Below are positions 33,051-44,930 of a DNA stretch of 64,000 nt, in pieces. Source of the stretch: Humulus lupulus (taxonomy: Eukaryota; Streptophyta; Magnoliopsida; Rosales; Cannabaceae). The position numbers and the translations under genes were made by a program. Location: the NCBI RefSeq assembly GCF_963169125.1, contig NC_084802.1:116254903-116318902 (forward strand). The letters are read 5' to 3'. The notes below the pieces were generated by a model that worked only from the letters and a program-made list of their open reading frames with translations, did not search any database and was not told the DNA's origin. Every line of letters starts with the position of its first letter. The stretch's first letter is position 1.

Positions 33051-34079
33051 TTTCGAACCCCAACGAAAAGTTATTTATGGGAGGTTAGTTCTCTTAGCCT
33101 AAAACAAGCAATGATGCAAGGCTTTTGCCTAGTTCCTGTCCTTATGACACAGAATATGTGAACGATAGCTTATGGATTTTTGCCAAAAGCTCACCTTAGG
33201 GAAAAAGTTTTAAAATGAGACTTTACCACTTTAAATTTAAATAGTGGAAGTAAAGTCTTGGAAATGACAAGAAATAGCTCTTTGCAAAGATAACTAAGGA
33301 TTTGGAGATTTAACTAATCCCTAAATCAGCTTAAGTTAATTAAAGTTGATTTTTTTTTTATCATTTTATAAGTTATGGGTCCAATTCCCCTAAAAAAATA
33401 ACATAAAATGAGATCCTAGGTTATGGATAAAAATGGTTAAAATGGGAGTTTGGGTTTAGTAGAACCTTTAAGAGAAATAGGTAATGTTGTCAGATATTAA
33501 TTGTAAAGGGTCAAAAAGCGGTATTCTAGTCAATGATAGAAAACTATCAAATTTTGTAAGAGAGCAAAAAGTTGGTATTTTTCTAAAGATATGAGTTGTG
33601 TAGAACTCCCTTTTCTAAAACCAAAATACGAGTTATCTGATAAGAGAGTTCTTTATTTAAAGAACATTTAAATGCATAACACGGAGAGTGTGTTGCAGTG
33701 AGGCCGATTTTCTTAAGATACCGTGAAGATTGAACGAAATCCAGTCCTATACTCTGTGAAGTGTATAACAGGCTATAGTATAGATTCTCTAAGAATTTAT
33801 TTCATGTAGCTATCGTAGATTATTGTCTATAGGAATATGCCATAGTTTAATCTGAGTACATTGTATTAATTACAGTAACCACTAAAGGGAAAATGAATAG
33901 CGGTGTTAAAGATCCAGCTGGGAAGTAAGGACTCCAAGTAAGTTAGCCTTTCTCTTTCTTGGCTACAACATGAATATACTAGTGTGTGGTTGTAGTAGTA
34001 GATTACAGTAGTTTTCTTTGGACCATTAAGACCAGGGTATGCTTAATACCTACTCTTGCAATGCTTTTGCATTCTGCGG

Positions 34080-34505
34080 CTAAATGGTAAGTAGGTTCGG
34101 GTTGAAGCCAGAACCTTAGCGTAATATAGTCTGGGTTGGAGCCAGGACATGGTAAGCTAAAGTCCGGGTCAGAACCAGGTCATGTTAAAAATATAGTTCG
34201 GATTGGAGCTAGAACCTTAGCGTAATATAGTCTAGGTTGGAGCCAGGACACGGTAAGCTAAAGTTTGGGTCGGAGCAAGGACATGTTAAAAATATACACG
34301 GGTTGGAGCTAGGACACGGTAAGCTAAAGTCCTAGTCGGAGCCAGGACATGTTAAAAATATAGTCCGTGTTGGAGCCAGGACATGGTAAAAATATAAGTC
34401 TGGGTAGGAGCCAGGACATGGTTAAAATATAGTCTGGGTTGGAGCCAGGTCATTGTAAAAGTATATAGTCCGGATTGGAGCCAGGACATTAATTATATAA
34501 CCGGG
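34080..34505 (+). repeat. Tandem repeat, ~33-bp unit, about twelve copies, inside the long LTR
   Basis: The unit is close to GTCCGGGTTGGAGCCAGG followed by ACATGGTAAGCTAAA or ACATGTTAAAAATATA. These two alternating forms give a higher-order ~66-bp pattern in part of the array. Confidence 0.9.
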
Positions 34506-34554
34506 TTGAGGCCCAGATCCCTTGTTGTTAATCTATTGATTAGTTATGATATGT

Positions 34555-34860
34555 GTTATATATCTTGAATGTTCTGGGAATTTTCTGAGTGCAGGTTATT
34601 GTAATATGTGTGAACTCGGTTGTTAGAAACAACCAGAGTACTTATTTCAAATATTGTTATATATCTTGAATGTTCTAAGAATTTTTTGAGTGCAGGTTAT
34701 TTTGATATGTGTGAACTTGGTTGTTAGAAACAACCAAAGTATTTATTTTGAATATGGTTGTATATCTGAATGTCTGGGATTTTTTGAGAGCAAGTTGTTA
34801 TGATATGTATAAAAATTGGTTGTTGGGTGCAACAAAAGTGCTTGATTTTCTGTTATGACT
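34555..34860 (+). repeat. Tandem repeat, ~101-bp unit, three copies, inside the long LTR
   Basis: ATATCTTGAATGTTCT recurs at 34560 and 34661, and in altered form near 34762. Each copy is followed by GAGTGCAGGTTATT, ATATGTGTGAACT.GGTTGTT and a short inverted word GTTGTTAGAAACAAC. Confidence 0.9.
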
Positions 34861-35337
34861 ATTATTGAGAATTGTATGATAGGGTTAGAACTTATCCAAT
34901 ACCCTAATGACCAGTAGCAATATCTACCTTAGGTCGACCTGTTACTGGGTTTAGTATGCTTGTGTTGTAAGGCTATTCTTACTAAGAGTTTTTTCTTACC
35001 TAGTTGTTTCATGTTGTAGGTAAGTCCAATGGTAAAGTGGAGCAATGAGCACCAGAGTCTACTTGCAGAAATGTACATGTGGCCCGACCAGGAGAGGTTT
35101 TTGATGGAACACCATTTTGAAAAGAAAAAAAACTGGGGGCTTTGTATTTCTTTTATGACATTTGTTTTCCTATAACTCAGTGGAAGAGTAGTTGTAATTC
35201 TGTTTGCTAAACTAAGAGTGTGCACACACAATCTTTTCTTAAAAGTTTCTTTTATATGGATTTCTGGTACAATGATTTAAAGTAAAATTTTAAATTTTCG
35301 CTTGATTTTGGTCTTGTATTCGTTGGGTCGTTACAAG

Positions 35338-35350
35338 AGATATCAAAGCT
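35338..35350 (+). promoter_or_regulatory. Degenerate primer binding site (tRNA-Met type)
   Basis: AGATATCAAAGCTC lies two bases after the LTR end. It matches the usual initiator-Met PBS TGGTATCAGAGC at 9 of 12 positions. Confidence 0.6.
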
Positions 35351-35484
35351 CGAGTTGAGCCAATTCTGTAGACAAACCCACATGTAAATTATGCAAGAAA
35401 GACTGACACTCACTATAAGTATTGTCTTTTCATATTCTTTCCATAACGTTCTTTTATTTACCTCAATTCTATAAATTGTAGGTT

Positions 35485-35582
35485 ATGGTTGATATACCTG
35501 AGACAGGTGACCCTGTGATAGAGAACTTACCCATGATCCCTACGCCTAGGATCGATTATTATAGACTTTTTAACGATGAGAA
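35485..35582 (+). pseudogene. gag: gag N-terminal fragment of the 4.5-kb-LTR element (part 1)
   Basis: The ATG at 35485 opens MVDIPETGDPVIENL and runs to the target site of element F. The frame stays open if F is removed, continuing in the fragment that begins at 46509 until a TGA near 46607. It lies 150 bp after the PBS, where gag is expected. I cannot assign a domain to the first 33 residues. The identification as gag rests on position and on the capsid-like residues in part 2. Confidence 0.5.
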
Positions 35583-37448
35583 TGTTAGGAAACTTATACA
35601 GGATCTTCATTTATATTTATGTAGATCTAATACTAAACAAGTTAATATGAGACAACCTAGAATATGTTTCTAAAATAGAATTCAAAGGAAAATAATGATA
35701 AGAACACTTACATTATATGCAATAGAATGAATTAGTCCTTCCTTCAGTTTCTCTAACCCTTGTATCCTCTATGTCACAGAGTATTACCAAGAAACTGAAC
35801 CATTCTTCAATTTTCTTCACAGCCTTCCAAAGTATCCTTAGAATCACCTAGACTAGGGTGGGCAATTCACAACACATGATCGAGATAGATACAAAGAGAA
35901 GAAGAATAGAAGAGAAAAATGGAGGCTAGAAAAAGACTTATGCAGTAGAGAGAATCTAAAACCTAATAGATCTTTTGATCTTCTCAGAAACTTGTGATTC
36001 AACTTATGATTTCAACTCTCTCTTAGAATTATTTTTATAGACTCAATTAGGTCATTTATTTAGTTAAGAAAATTAATAAAATAATAGTCAATTAATAGCC
36101 CTAGGTCGAAATTATCATGGGCTTTAGGTTCGTGAAATTTCCCATTTGATTATAAGCCCGTTGGGCTTAAAATCAAGGCTTGTATTATATTTAATTAATT
36201 TAATAATTATTCAAATCCTTTACCAAATTAATTATTTATAATTTGAACCTTTATTTAAACTTATTTATTAATTTAGATACTAATTTATCTTAATTTATAA
36301 TTCTTCCCTAATTTTTCTTTTCTTCTACAAATTTTATAACCCTGTGAAACTATCCAAAATTGACCTAGTCAACTTTGACAATTCTAATTGATAATTAAAT
36401 CCATTAATTGAGACTATGTAGATGATTTTATCCAATCTATAGTGGGGACCATGGGCCTATGAAATCAAGCTCCAATAAGTTATCATAAATCTAACAAATA
36501 AATTTACTAATTTATTAATTCCCCATTACTCCACTAAAGACTCGGAATATTGCACTCTTGAATTCATAGAACACTATATAAGCAATATAGATACGTTATT
36601 AATTATCCATTGTTACAACCATAATTGTCACTTAATCCTATTTAGACGGTCTAAAATGAGACGAGACTAAAATATCGTTTACCCCTCATTGTATTTTATC
36701 CTTAAAACACTTAGTTCCTTGTAAATGATATTTCAGTAAACTAATATTAATTACTGAAATGAGATCTCTGTCATTTAGCACCTTGAACCAAACTAAAAGG
36801 AAATCATCGTTTCACTTCTTTATCAGAAGCTATAGATGTTCATATCTATGATTAACACTCCCACCCAATTATACTACCGAGTTCCCAAGATGTAAGTATG
36901 GGCTAGTCCGTAGGGTAAGCTAGTAACGAACAAGTCAAAGAACTCAAATAATACAATCAGTTATAATACTAACCACTCAAAATTGAGATTGAATTGACAT
37001 ATGGTCAACTATATGATAAGACTATAATAGATAATTACAGTATGTTTATGTATCCTATCTACTCTCAATACCGGTCTAGTGTGATGTATTAAATACATTC
37101 AATCTTATCTACTTTTCTAATTTTCTTGAAAGAACATAAAACTACGATGTGTAAGTAGATCATATTGTAGATTGGCAAGTCAATGTAAATTCTGTGCATT
37201 GACTAATCTTAGGACTAACTTATATTTGAACATATAATCATATTTATATTCCGCTGTGATTATGTCACTATAAATACGATTAGCTATATGCTCGGGATTT
37301 AATAGAAGTCTATATTAAAAAAATAATCATGAAAATAAAACATGTGAACAAAGTGATGACCAAGTCAAAAAATGATTTCTATTCTTTTATTGATAATAAA
37401 TGAGATTACAAAGAAATTGTGTTTTAATTAGGGCATAAAACCCCAACA
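35583..37448 (-). repeat. 3' LTR of element F (1866 bp)
   Basis: It runs on the + strand from TGTTAGGAAAC to ACCCCAACA and matches the interrupted LTR at 43538-46508 along its whole length. It is AT-rich and has no long reading frame. Confidence 0.92.
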
Positions 37449-37464
37449 AACTCCCACTTTCACT
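37449..37464 (-). promoter_or_regulatory. Polypurine tract of element F
   Basis: The minus strand reads GTGAAAGTGGGAGTT immediately before the 3' LTR start TGTTGGGG. This purine-rich tract is in the expected position. Confidence 0.75.
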
Positions 37465-37479
37465 AATTGAAACTAATGC

Positions 37480-38130
37480 ATTAATTCTACTAATCCCATT
37501 TTTTTAAATGCTTATGAAATGTAGCTTCTGGTAGTGTCTTTGTAAATGGATCCGCGAGATTGTCGTCAGATTCTATCTTCATAGCCTTCACATCTCCCCT
37601 GGCCCCATATTCTCGAATAATGTGATACTTCCTTTTATATGCTTACTCCTCTTGTGACTACGAGGTTCTTTCGAGTTGGACGTCGCTCCTGTGTTGTCAC
37701 AAAACAACACAAGCAGTTTATCCATTTCTAAAATAACACCAAGATCTTAATAGAACTTCTTTAGCCAGACTATTTCCTTAGCTGCTTTTGACGCAACTAT
37801 GTATTCAACCTCCATGGTGGAATCTATGATCGCAGACTGCTTTACGCTTCTCCATATCACAGCTCCACCCCAAGAGTAAACACCATTCCAGAAGTAGACT
37901 TCATGTCATCGACATCAGTCTTAAAATCTAAATCGGTGTAACCTACAGGGTTCAAAACACCACCCTTTCCTATCCAATGTTCTAGTCCTGGGTTTGACTG
38001 ATACCTGCTCACTACTCCCACTGCATAGCAGATATTTGGTCTAGTACACAACATAGCACACATCAGACTTCCAACTGCAGATGCGTAAGGAACTTTTCTC
38101 ATTGCATCTTCCTCTTTAGGAGTCTAGGGA
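37480..38130 (-). pseudogene. pol: RNase H domain of element F
   Basis: Minus-strand motifs are VPYASAVGSLMCAMLCTRPN, YTDLDFKTDVDDMKSTSG, MEVEYIVASKAAKEIVWLKK and LFCDNTGATSNSKEPRSHKR. These are the standard Ty1/copia RNase H blocks in order (the usual first block is YSDADWAGD). A stop follows VELWRS-type sequence near 37857 and others come later, so it is broken. It would remove RNA from the hybrid during reverse transcription. Confidence 0.88.
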
Positions 38131-39010
38131 GACTGCTTCTTGGAAAGATGAATTCCATGGCAGGATGGTAAACGTCCTATCTTGGAATTTTTCATTGAGA
38201 AACGTTCAAGCACTACGTCCCTTCTTGGAATTTGTCATTGAGAAACGTTCAAGCACTTTATCTATGTAAGTTGCTTGAGATAGAGCTAAGAGTTTGTTCT
38301 TTCTATCTTGTATGATCTGACTACCTAGAAGAAAACTTGCTTCACCCAAATCCTTCATTTGGAATTTAGTGCTCAACCAATTCTTCACATCTCATAATTT
38401 CTTAACATTGTTTCCAAAGAGTAAGATATCATCTACATAAAGAACCAGAACTTGCCTTCAGTTGGTAAACACAAGGCTCATCAATATTTTGTTCAAAGCC
38501 ATAGGTTTTGATTATTTCATCAAACCTAAGATTCCAGGAACGAGAAGCTTGCTTAAGTCAATAAATGGACCTATTCAACTTGCAAACTTTTCCTTCATGT
38601 CCAGCTACTTTAAATCCTTATGGTTGATCCAAATAAATGACTTTGTTCAGCTTTCCATTAAGAAAAGCTGTCTTGACGTCCATTTCTCAGATCTCATAGT
38701 TTATAGTGGCTACTATGGATAGGAGGATGCGAATGGACTTGAGCGTGTCTAACGGACTAAAAGTTTCCTCATAGTCCACACCTTCTCTTTGGATATAACT
38801 CTTTGCTACTAATTGAGCTTTATAAGTTTCGATATTTCCATCAACACCTCGTTTCTTCTTATAGATCCATTTGCACCCAATGGACCTAAAGTCACTAGGC
38901 GCTTCCACAAGATCCCAGACGAAAGTTGAGTACATGGACTCCATTTCCTGTTTCTTGGCTTTGAGCTATAGTTCCTTTTCAAGGCTAGCCATTGCTTGTT
39001 TGAAATACAA
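38131..39010 (-). pseudogene. pol: Reverse transcriptase of element F (broken)
   Basis: FVWDLVEAPSDFRSIGCKWI starts the domain near 38930. It continues with AQLVAKSYIQREGVDYEETFSPL, a stop near 38687, DVKTAFLNGKLNKVIYLDQP, and LYVDDILLFGNN with the Tyr-Val-Asp-Asp codons at 38439-38428. The final part is NWLSTKFQMKDLGEASFLLGS. A short direct duplication of about 43-bp spacing (CTTGGAATTT at 38181 and 38224, each followed by TCATTGAGAAACGTTCAAGCACT) disrupts the end. Several stops and frameshifts make it inactive, although the catalytic aspartates remain. Confidence 0.88.
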
Positions 39011-40320
39011 CAGATCATCATCACTAGTGTCAGCAACCATATTGGTTTCACAATCCAAACCATAGTGAACTGTGTCCTAGAAACCCTCCCACTACGACGA
39101 GGCTCCGTGACTTTTTGCTCAGGAACAGTGGTAATTTCTTCATTTAAATCGACTTGCGTTGGTTGGACATGAAGAGTGGGAATTTCCTCATCAACTCGAG
39201 TTGATGACGATGGAACATTGGTTGGAGTCATTTCTTTAACCATCTCTTCTAAAACTACTTTGCTCTGTGGTTTGAAGTTTTGGACATAGTCATTTTCCAG
39301 AAAAGTAGCATTCATAGAAGTAAACACTTTCTTTTATGAATGACTATAGAAAAGTCCACCCCAAGTACCTTTAGGATAACCAACAAACAGGCAAACTTCA
39401 ATTCGTGGTTCTAGCTTTCCCTCCTTTTTCCTGAGGACGTGGGCGGGACACCCCTAGATTTTATAATGGCGTAAACTAGGTTCACGACAATTCCAGCGTT
39501 CTAAAGGTGTTTTGGGGATTGATTTAGACAACACGACATTGAGAATGTCATTCATGGTTTTAATTGCATGTCCCCGAAATGAAGTTGGTAGAGTTGAGTA
39601 ACTAAGCATACATCTAACCATTTCCAATAAAGTTTTGTTCCGGCGTTTTGCTACACCATTTTGTTGCAGAGTGCCTGGGGCAGTAAGTTGCGATAAAATG
39701 CCAAGTTTAGTTAAATGATCTTGGAACTTTATATCCAAATATTCTCCACCCCTATCAGATTGCAAGATCTTTAACGTTTTACCTAATTGGTTCTGAGCCA
39801 TCGCTAGGAATTCCTGAAACTTTGAAAATGTTTCTGATTTCCTATGCATTAGATAAAAAGATAAGTATCTAGAGTAATGGTCAATGAAAGTGATGAAATA
39901 ATCAAAACCACCCCTGGCTTGTACATTCAAAGGTCCACAAACATCTGAATGCACAAGTCCAAGTGGTTCTTTGGCCCTATCACTCTTTGCAGAGAATGGA
40001 CGCTTGGTCAGTTTACCTTCTAGACAAAATTCACAGACAGGTAATTCAACTAAGGTGAGTTCCCTCAAAGGCTCGTCCTTTGTAAGTCTTTGAATTCTAT
40101 CATAGCCAATGTGACCTAGTCCCAAATGCCATAAATACGTCATGTTGTCATTTTCGTCCTTTTGACGTTTATTGGTCCTAGGTTTAGCTACTTTGAATAA
40201 ATCATTGTTAAGAGCGATGGATTCATTAGGTTGTAGAATATAAAGCCTGTTTTCCAAACATGCAATACATAATTGTGATCCATTGAAATAAATAGATATA
40301 TTAGAACTTGTAAAAGTCAT
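39011..40320 (-). pseudogene. pol: Integrase of element F (catalytic Glu replaced)
   Basis: The frame from 40320 has the zinc-binding HLGLGHIGYDRIQRL and CEFCLEGKLTKRPF. The core has VHSDVCGPL and LQSDRGGEY. The third catalytic position reads NGVAKRRNKTL, where copia integrases have NGVAERRN; the Lys codon is at 39646-39648. The frame then ends near 39454. A remote piece at 38809-39327 carries the variable region before reverse transcriptase with EPRRSGRVSR, a typical copia motif. Integration activity would be lost from the Glu-to-Lys change alone. Confidence 0.9.
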
Positions 40321-40551
40321 AACAAATTATTCTAATTGCAACGTGGAAACTAAAATTAAATTTCTACTAAATTTTGGAATAAAAAATACGTCATTTAAAA
40401 TTAAAAATTTATTTCCGAACTTCGAGCTCTTCCTCTAGCCTGGACCGCAACGAACACTCCATTCCCAACTCTAAGCTTTAAGCCACCTTCGTCCACTTCC
40501 TCCCACGATTCAAGAAGCTTTATTTTTAGCTGTTAAAAACTTGGGGCAATC
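40321..40551 (-). pseudogene. pol: Protease remnant of element F
   Basis: Between the gag zinc knuckle and the integrase only GNKFLILNDVFFIPKFSRN-type sequence, the end of a copia protease region, can be seen. The Asp-Ser-Gly active-site block is missing or destroyed by deletion, and stops are frequent. The space (about 230 bp) is much shorter than a complete protease. Confidence 0.65.
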
Positions 40552-41364
40552 CTATTTCCAATGCCCCTTCTCTTTGCAGTGGAAACACTTTCCTTTACCT
40601 TTCTTGTTTTTCTTGTTCTTCCCCTTAGGTATCTGTGCATTTGGTTGTGTACTCATCTTTGCAAGCTTGGGGTTATTGTTGTGTCCATCTTTCCTCTTAT
40701 TTCCAGCTTTAGCTAGATAAGCAGCAGTATTAGTAGTTGTCTTCTTTTCTCCTCCCTTACTTATCCCACTCATGATAGACTCAAAATTCTAAGGCTCTTT
40801 CATGAGCTGCGTCAAACAATAGTTGAGTTTATTCAACACATAGTTGGTGGTGAATGCCAGGAAAGCTGGAGAGAGACTCTTGAGGATTAAGCTGACTTAA
40901 GTTTTCGCATCTATTGTTTCTCCATGTAGTTCAGCTTCCTGAAAGTAATTTGTCATTTTGATTAGATGATCGCGAACATGTTGAGAAGGTGCCATCCGAG
41001 CATTGGCATATTTCTTAGTGGCCTCAAAACGAGTTTGTTCTAACTTGGCACCAAACATGTCTTGGAGCTGATCCATGATTTCGTAGTCCATCTCGACATT
41101 CTCCATCTTGGTCTTGAGAGTGTCGACCATACTAGTCAACATGTAGTACCACGCCTTGTTGTTTGCCGCCTGCCAATGCTCGTACTTATCCCTCACATAC
41201 TTGGTAGCTTCTTCAACTAGAACGTCCGTGGATTCCTCAGTCATGACGAACTTGGAGTTGTCCCTAATCAACACAATGTTGATGTTTTGCTTCCATTTAA
41301 GCAAGTTTTCTCTAGTGAGTTTCTCCATCGAAAGTTGAGAAAGGATGGGAGTAGACACAGCCAT
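40552..41364 (-). pseudogene. gag: gag of element F
   Basis: I chose the ATG at 41364 (MAVSTPILSQLSMEKL) because that start is typical of copia gag; an in-frame ATG at 41400 adds 12 hydrophobic residues. The gag_pre/UBN2-type core has LLKWKQNINIVLIRDN, ALKTKMENVEMDYEIMDQL and MAPSQHVRDHLIKM, then a stop near 40897. The second part has a Lys-rich run and one zinc knuckle, CFHCKEKGHWK, followed by a stop where the next residue should be and then DCP. It packages RNA. At least three stops interrupt it. Confidence 0.9.
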
Positions 41365-43522
41365 AATGATACTACAAATTATCAATAAAATAGAAATCAA
41401 TCACTTTTTCTCAATAAAACTTCTATTCACTCTAATTTCAAGAAATAGTACAACATATACCATAATATGTAAGATATGAAAAACAAATACCAAAAACAAT
41501 CATATGTATATTTCTTTAAGTTTTTAACTAATCTATGATATCCTTGTCCTAGTTGGTGAGAGTAAAAAATATCACTAGTTAAATAAAGTTGTAAACTTAT
41601 TTAATAATAGACACCATTATTAACAACCTACTATTCAATCAAAATAAGAAAACAAAATCTCTTATTTTATGAGCTAAACCCACGATTTCGATAATCAATA
41701 GAATTAGTCCTAGTAGTCACCGTTGGAGTGAGTTTAGTATAATTTGACCTATAATTATCTATCTTTCGAAATTTAACCTTGTCAAAATAACTAATGAACA
41801 CCTTCCATAGGGGGACGAATCAAAACGTCTTAAGGCCCCATTAAGCTATTGACCTTGTTAAACCAATAGTGGAGATCGAATATTATTCTTATAAAATAAA
41901 CTCATTATAAAATAGTATTTTTATTACTAATTTAAAAAAATTAATGACTATGGTTCTCCAAAAAATTGAAAAGATTAAATTTTTAAAACCAAAGTCTTAT
42001 AATTTCCTATTAATTTAGAATTAAGTTGTTTCTAATCAATATTTTGGTTTAACTAATATAATGAACCTATACAATTAAGTCCAACTCAGGTAAATGAGCC
42101 TTAACAATTGGGGTTGTATGGAGGAGGGTTGGGTCCAGTATGTCGTTGCCACTACTAAGGCCCCCTTACTTCCATACAAAGTCCAAAAGACAATAATTTA
42201 AACCTTCACTCTATTAATTGTTATTAATTGATTAGGCTCACAATAGTCATGTAAAGCAAAAGAGCATTCAGGTGTGGAATCACTAACAAGAGAGGAATTT
42301 AAATTTTACATTTTCTAATGGGCCCAAATAAAACCTATCATTTTATGAATATTTTATTTGGCAAAAATCCATATATCTAGCAAACATATGGGCCACTATA
42401 TGCATCTAAGCCCAATTGCAAAAATAACACATATAGTGCAAACAAACATGTTATAATTGGATTGGCTTAATCATGTTACTGTATGAGCAAATCTATGAAT
42501 TTATAAAAAAATACAACAATTTATTTCATTTGCAAAAATACCACAATTAATTATCTAGAATTTAACAAAAATTTGAATTAATTAAATTTTTACAAAAAAA
42601 ATATAATTTAAATGAAATTTATCAACAATCAACTTGGTTTACGTTAATTTGAAAAATATTAATTTAATTTAAATAGGATTTATCAACAATTAACCAAAGT
42701 TAATTTAAATCTCATTTATTAAAAACTATTTTATTAATTGCTTCGAAAAACGTGATATTTTTAAAAATCTAACCAGTTATAAATTTTTAAAACAAATATT
42801 ATCTGCTGTTTTTTAAAAAATATCTTAAACAATTAAACAAATTCAAATATCTAGTTAACAAATTTTAAATAATTTAAATTTCAAATATCATATTTAAAAA
42901 ACATATCAAGTATTAAAAAATATCTTAAATATTTGATAACTTAATTCTAATATATTAATATATTTTAAATTAATTAGTTAACCTATTTTTAAATTTGAAT
43001 TTGAATCTTTGTAGAAAATATCTATTTTTAAAAGATCAAACAACAAAAATATCATATTTCAAAAATGATATTTTTGTATTGACCTATTAAAAATACATTC
43101 AAAAATCAAATTTTAAGAAAAAAAATTAACGCAGGCCACAGCTAGTGAAAGAGGGTGGCCGCAACCACGGGACGATTCTGGGCATTTTTCGTGCACTGGC
43201 AGCGGCCAATGGTTTATGATGGTCGCGGCCACTAGCTGTTGTTACCCAGGATGGGCCACTGACCGAGAATTTTTTTTTATATAAAATGTGTGCAGTTTTT
43301 CATGCCAAAACCATTTTCTAATTAATTTTTACCATGTTTTACACAAAATTAAGCACATATCAAAACTAGTGGCATAGAAAACTCAACAACATACCCAAAA
43401 AATTGCTAATAATCACATATAATTCAATATGCTTTATAAAATCATGAAATCCATCCAATTACTCAACACATCATCTAATTCAATTTTTAACATGTTCATG
43501 CATAAAAATAATTATTACCAAA
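41365..43522 (-). other. Long AT-rich leader of element F
   Basis: About 2.1 kb separates the PBS from gag. It has no convincing reading frame on either strand and is mostly AT-rich. A GC-rich island at 43131-43262 forms a long imperfect inverted repeat (see the separate entry). A purine/pyrimidine-biased segment at 42110-42190 (TGTATGGAGGAGGGTTGGG and GGCCCCCTTACTTCCATACA) forms a second short inverted repeat of TGTATGGA/TCCATACA. Confidence 0.6.
43131..43262. repeat. GC-rich imperfect inverted repeat in element F leader
   Basis: CAGCTAGTG (43139-43147) and GTGGCCGCAACC (about 43155-43166) are mirrored by GGTCGCGGCCAC (43221-43232) and CACTAGCTG (43230-43238). The stem could be strong in RNA. 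It is surrounded by hundreds of bases of AT-rich DNA. Confidence 0.75.
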
Positions 43523-43537
43523 GGCTCTGAAGCTAGT
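43523..43537 (-). promoter_or_regulatory. Degenerate primer binding site of element F (tRNA-Met type)
   Basis: The minus strand after the 5' LTR reads ACTAGCTTCAGAGCC. Compared with TGGTATCAGAGCC it keeps TCAGAGCC exactly, with three changes before it. Confidence 0.65.
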
Positions 43538-44930
43538 TATTAGGAAACTTATATAAGATCTCTATTTATTTTCATGTAGATCTAATATTAAATAAGTTAA
43601 TATGAGACAACCTAGAACATGTTTCTAAAATTGAATTCAAAGAGAAATAATGATAAGAACACTTAAATTATACGCAAGGAAATGAATGATTCCTTCCTTC
43701 AGTTTCTCTAACCCTTGTATTCTTTCTGTCTCAGAGTATTACCTAGAAACTAAACCGCTCTTCAATTTTCTTCACAATCTTCCAAAGTATCCTTAGAATC
43801 ACCTAGACTATGGTGGGCAATTCTCAACACATGAGATAGATACAGAGAGAAGAATAACAGAAGAGAAAAATTGAGGCATAGAAAAGGACTTATGCAGTAG
43901 AGAGAATCTAAAACCTAATAGATCTTCTGATCTTCTCAGAAACTTGTGATTCAACTTATGATTTCAACTTTCTCTTAGCATTCCTTTTATAGACTCAATT
44001 AGGTCATTTATTTAGTTAAAAAATCAATAAAACAATAGCCAATTAACAACCCTTGGTAGAAATTATCATGGGCTTTAGGCCCGTGAAATTTCCCATTTGA
44101 TTATAAGCTCGTTGGACTTAAAATCAAGGCCTGTATTATTTTCTATTAATTTAATTAATCAAATAATTATCCAAATCCTTTATCAAATTAATTATTTATA
44201 ATTACCCATATTTAAAATTATTTATTAATTTAGATACCAATTTATCTTAATTGATAAATATGTCCTAATTTCTCTTTTCTTCTCTAAATTGTATAACTTT
44301 GTGAAACTATCCAAAATTGACCTGGTCCACTTTGACAATTCTAATTGATAATTAAATCAATCAATTGAGACTGTCTAGATGATTTTATCCAAGGTACAGT
44401 GGGGACCATGGGCCTATGAAATCAAACTCCAATAAGTTATCAGAAATCTAACAAATAAATTTACTAACTTATTAATTCCTCGTGACTCCACTAAAGACTC
44501 AGAATTGCACTCTTGAATTCATAGAATGCTTTATAAGAAATATAGATACGTTATTAATTATCCATTGTTACAACCATAATTTTCACTCAATCCTCTATAG
44601 ACGGTCTACAATGAGATGGGACTAAAATACCGTTTTACCCCTCATTGTATTTTATCCTTAAAATCACTTAGTTCCTTGTAAAAGATATTTAAGTAAACTA
44701 ATATTAATTACTAAAGTGAGATCTCTATCATTTTACACCTTGAACCAAACTAAAAGGAAATCATCGTTTCACTTCTTCATCAGAAGCTATAGATGTTAAT
44801 ATCTATGATTAACACTCCCACTCAATTATACTACTGAGTTCCCAAGATGTATGTATGGGCTAGTCCGTAGGGTAAGCTGGTAACGAACAAGTCAAAGATC
44901 TCAAATAATACAATCAGTTAGAATACTAAC

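Larger units (their letters stand above)
30854..35335 (+). repeat. Very long (4.48 kb) chromovirus-like Ty3 5' LTR
   Basis: It begins TGTGACGTCC and ends GGGTCGTTACA, the common terminal pattern of this LTR superfamily. A degenerate tRNA-Met-type PBS follows at once. It contains three separate tandem arrays (32480-33060, 34080-34505, 34555-34860), a GA-rich run near 31441-31457, and a conserved ATGTACATGTGGCCCGACC near the end. No 3' LTR partner is visible in the window. The size is large but within the range known for some chromovirus-type LTRs. Confidence 0.75.

Noticed and set aside
34080..34505. Regular short repeats resembling a CRISPR array
   Set aside because: The units are contiguous and alternate between two related forms, with no unique spacers. 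The setting is a plant LTR.
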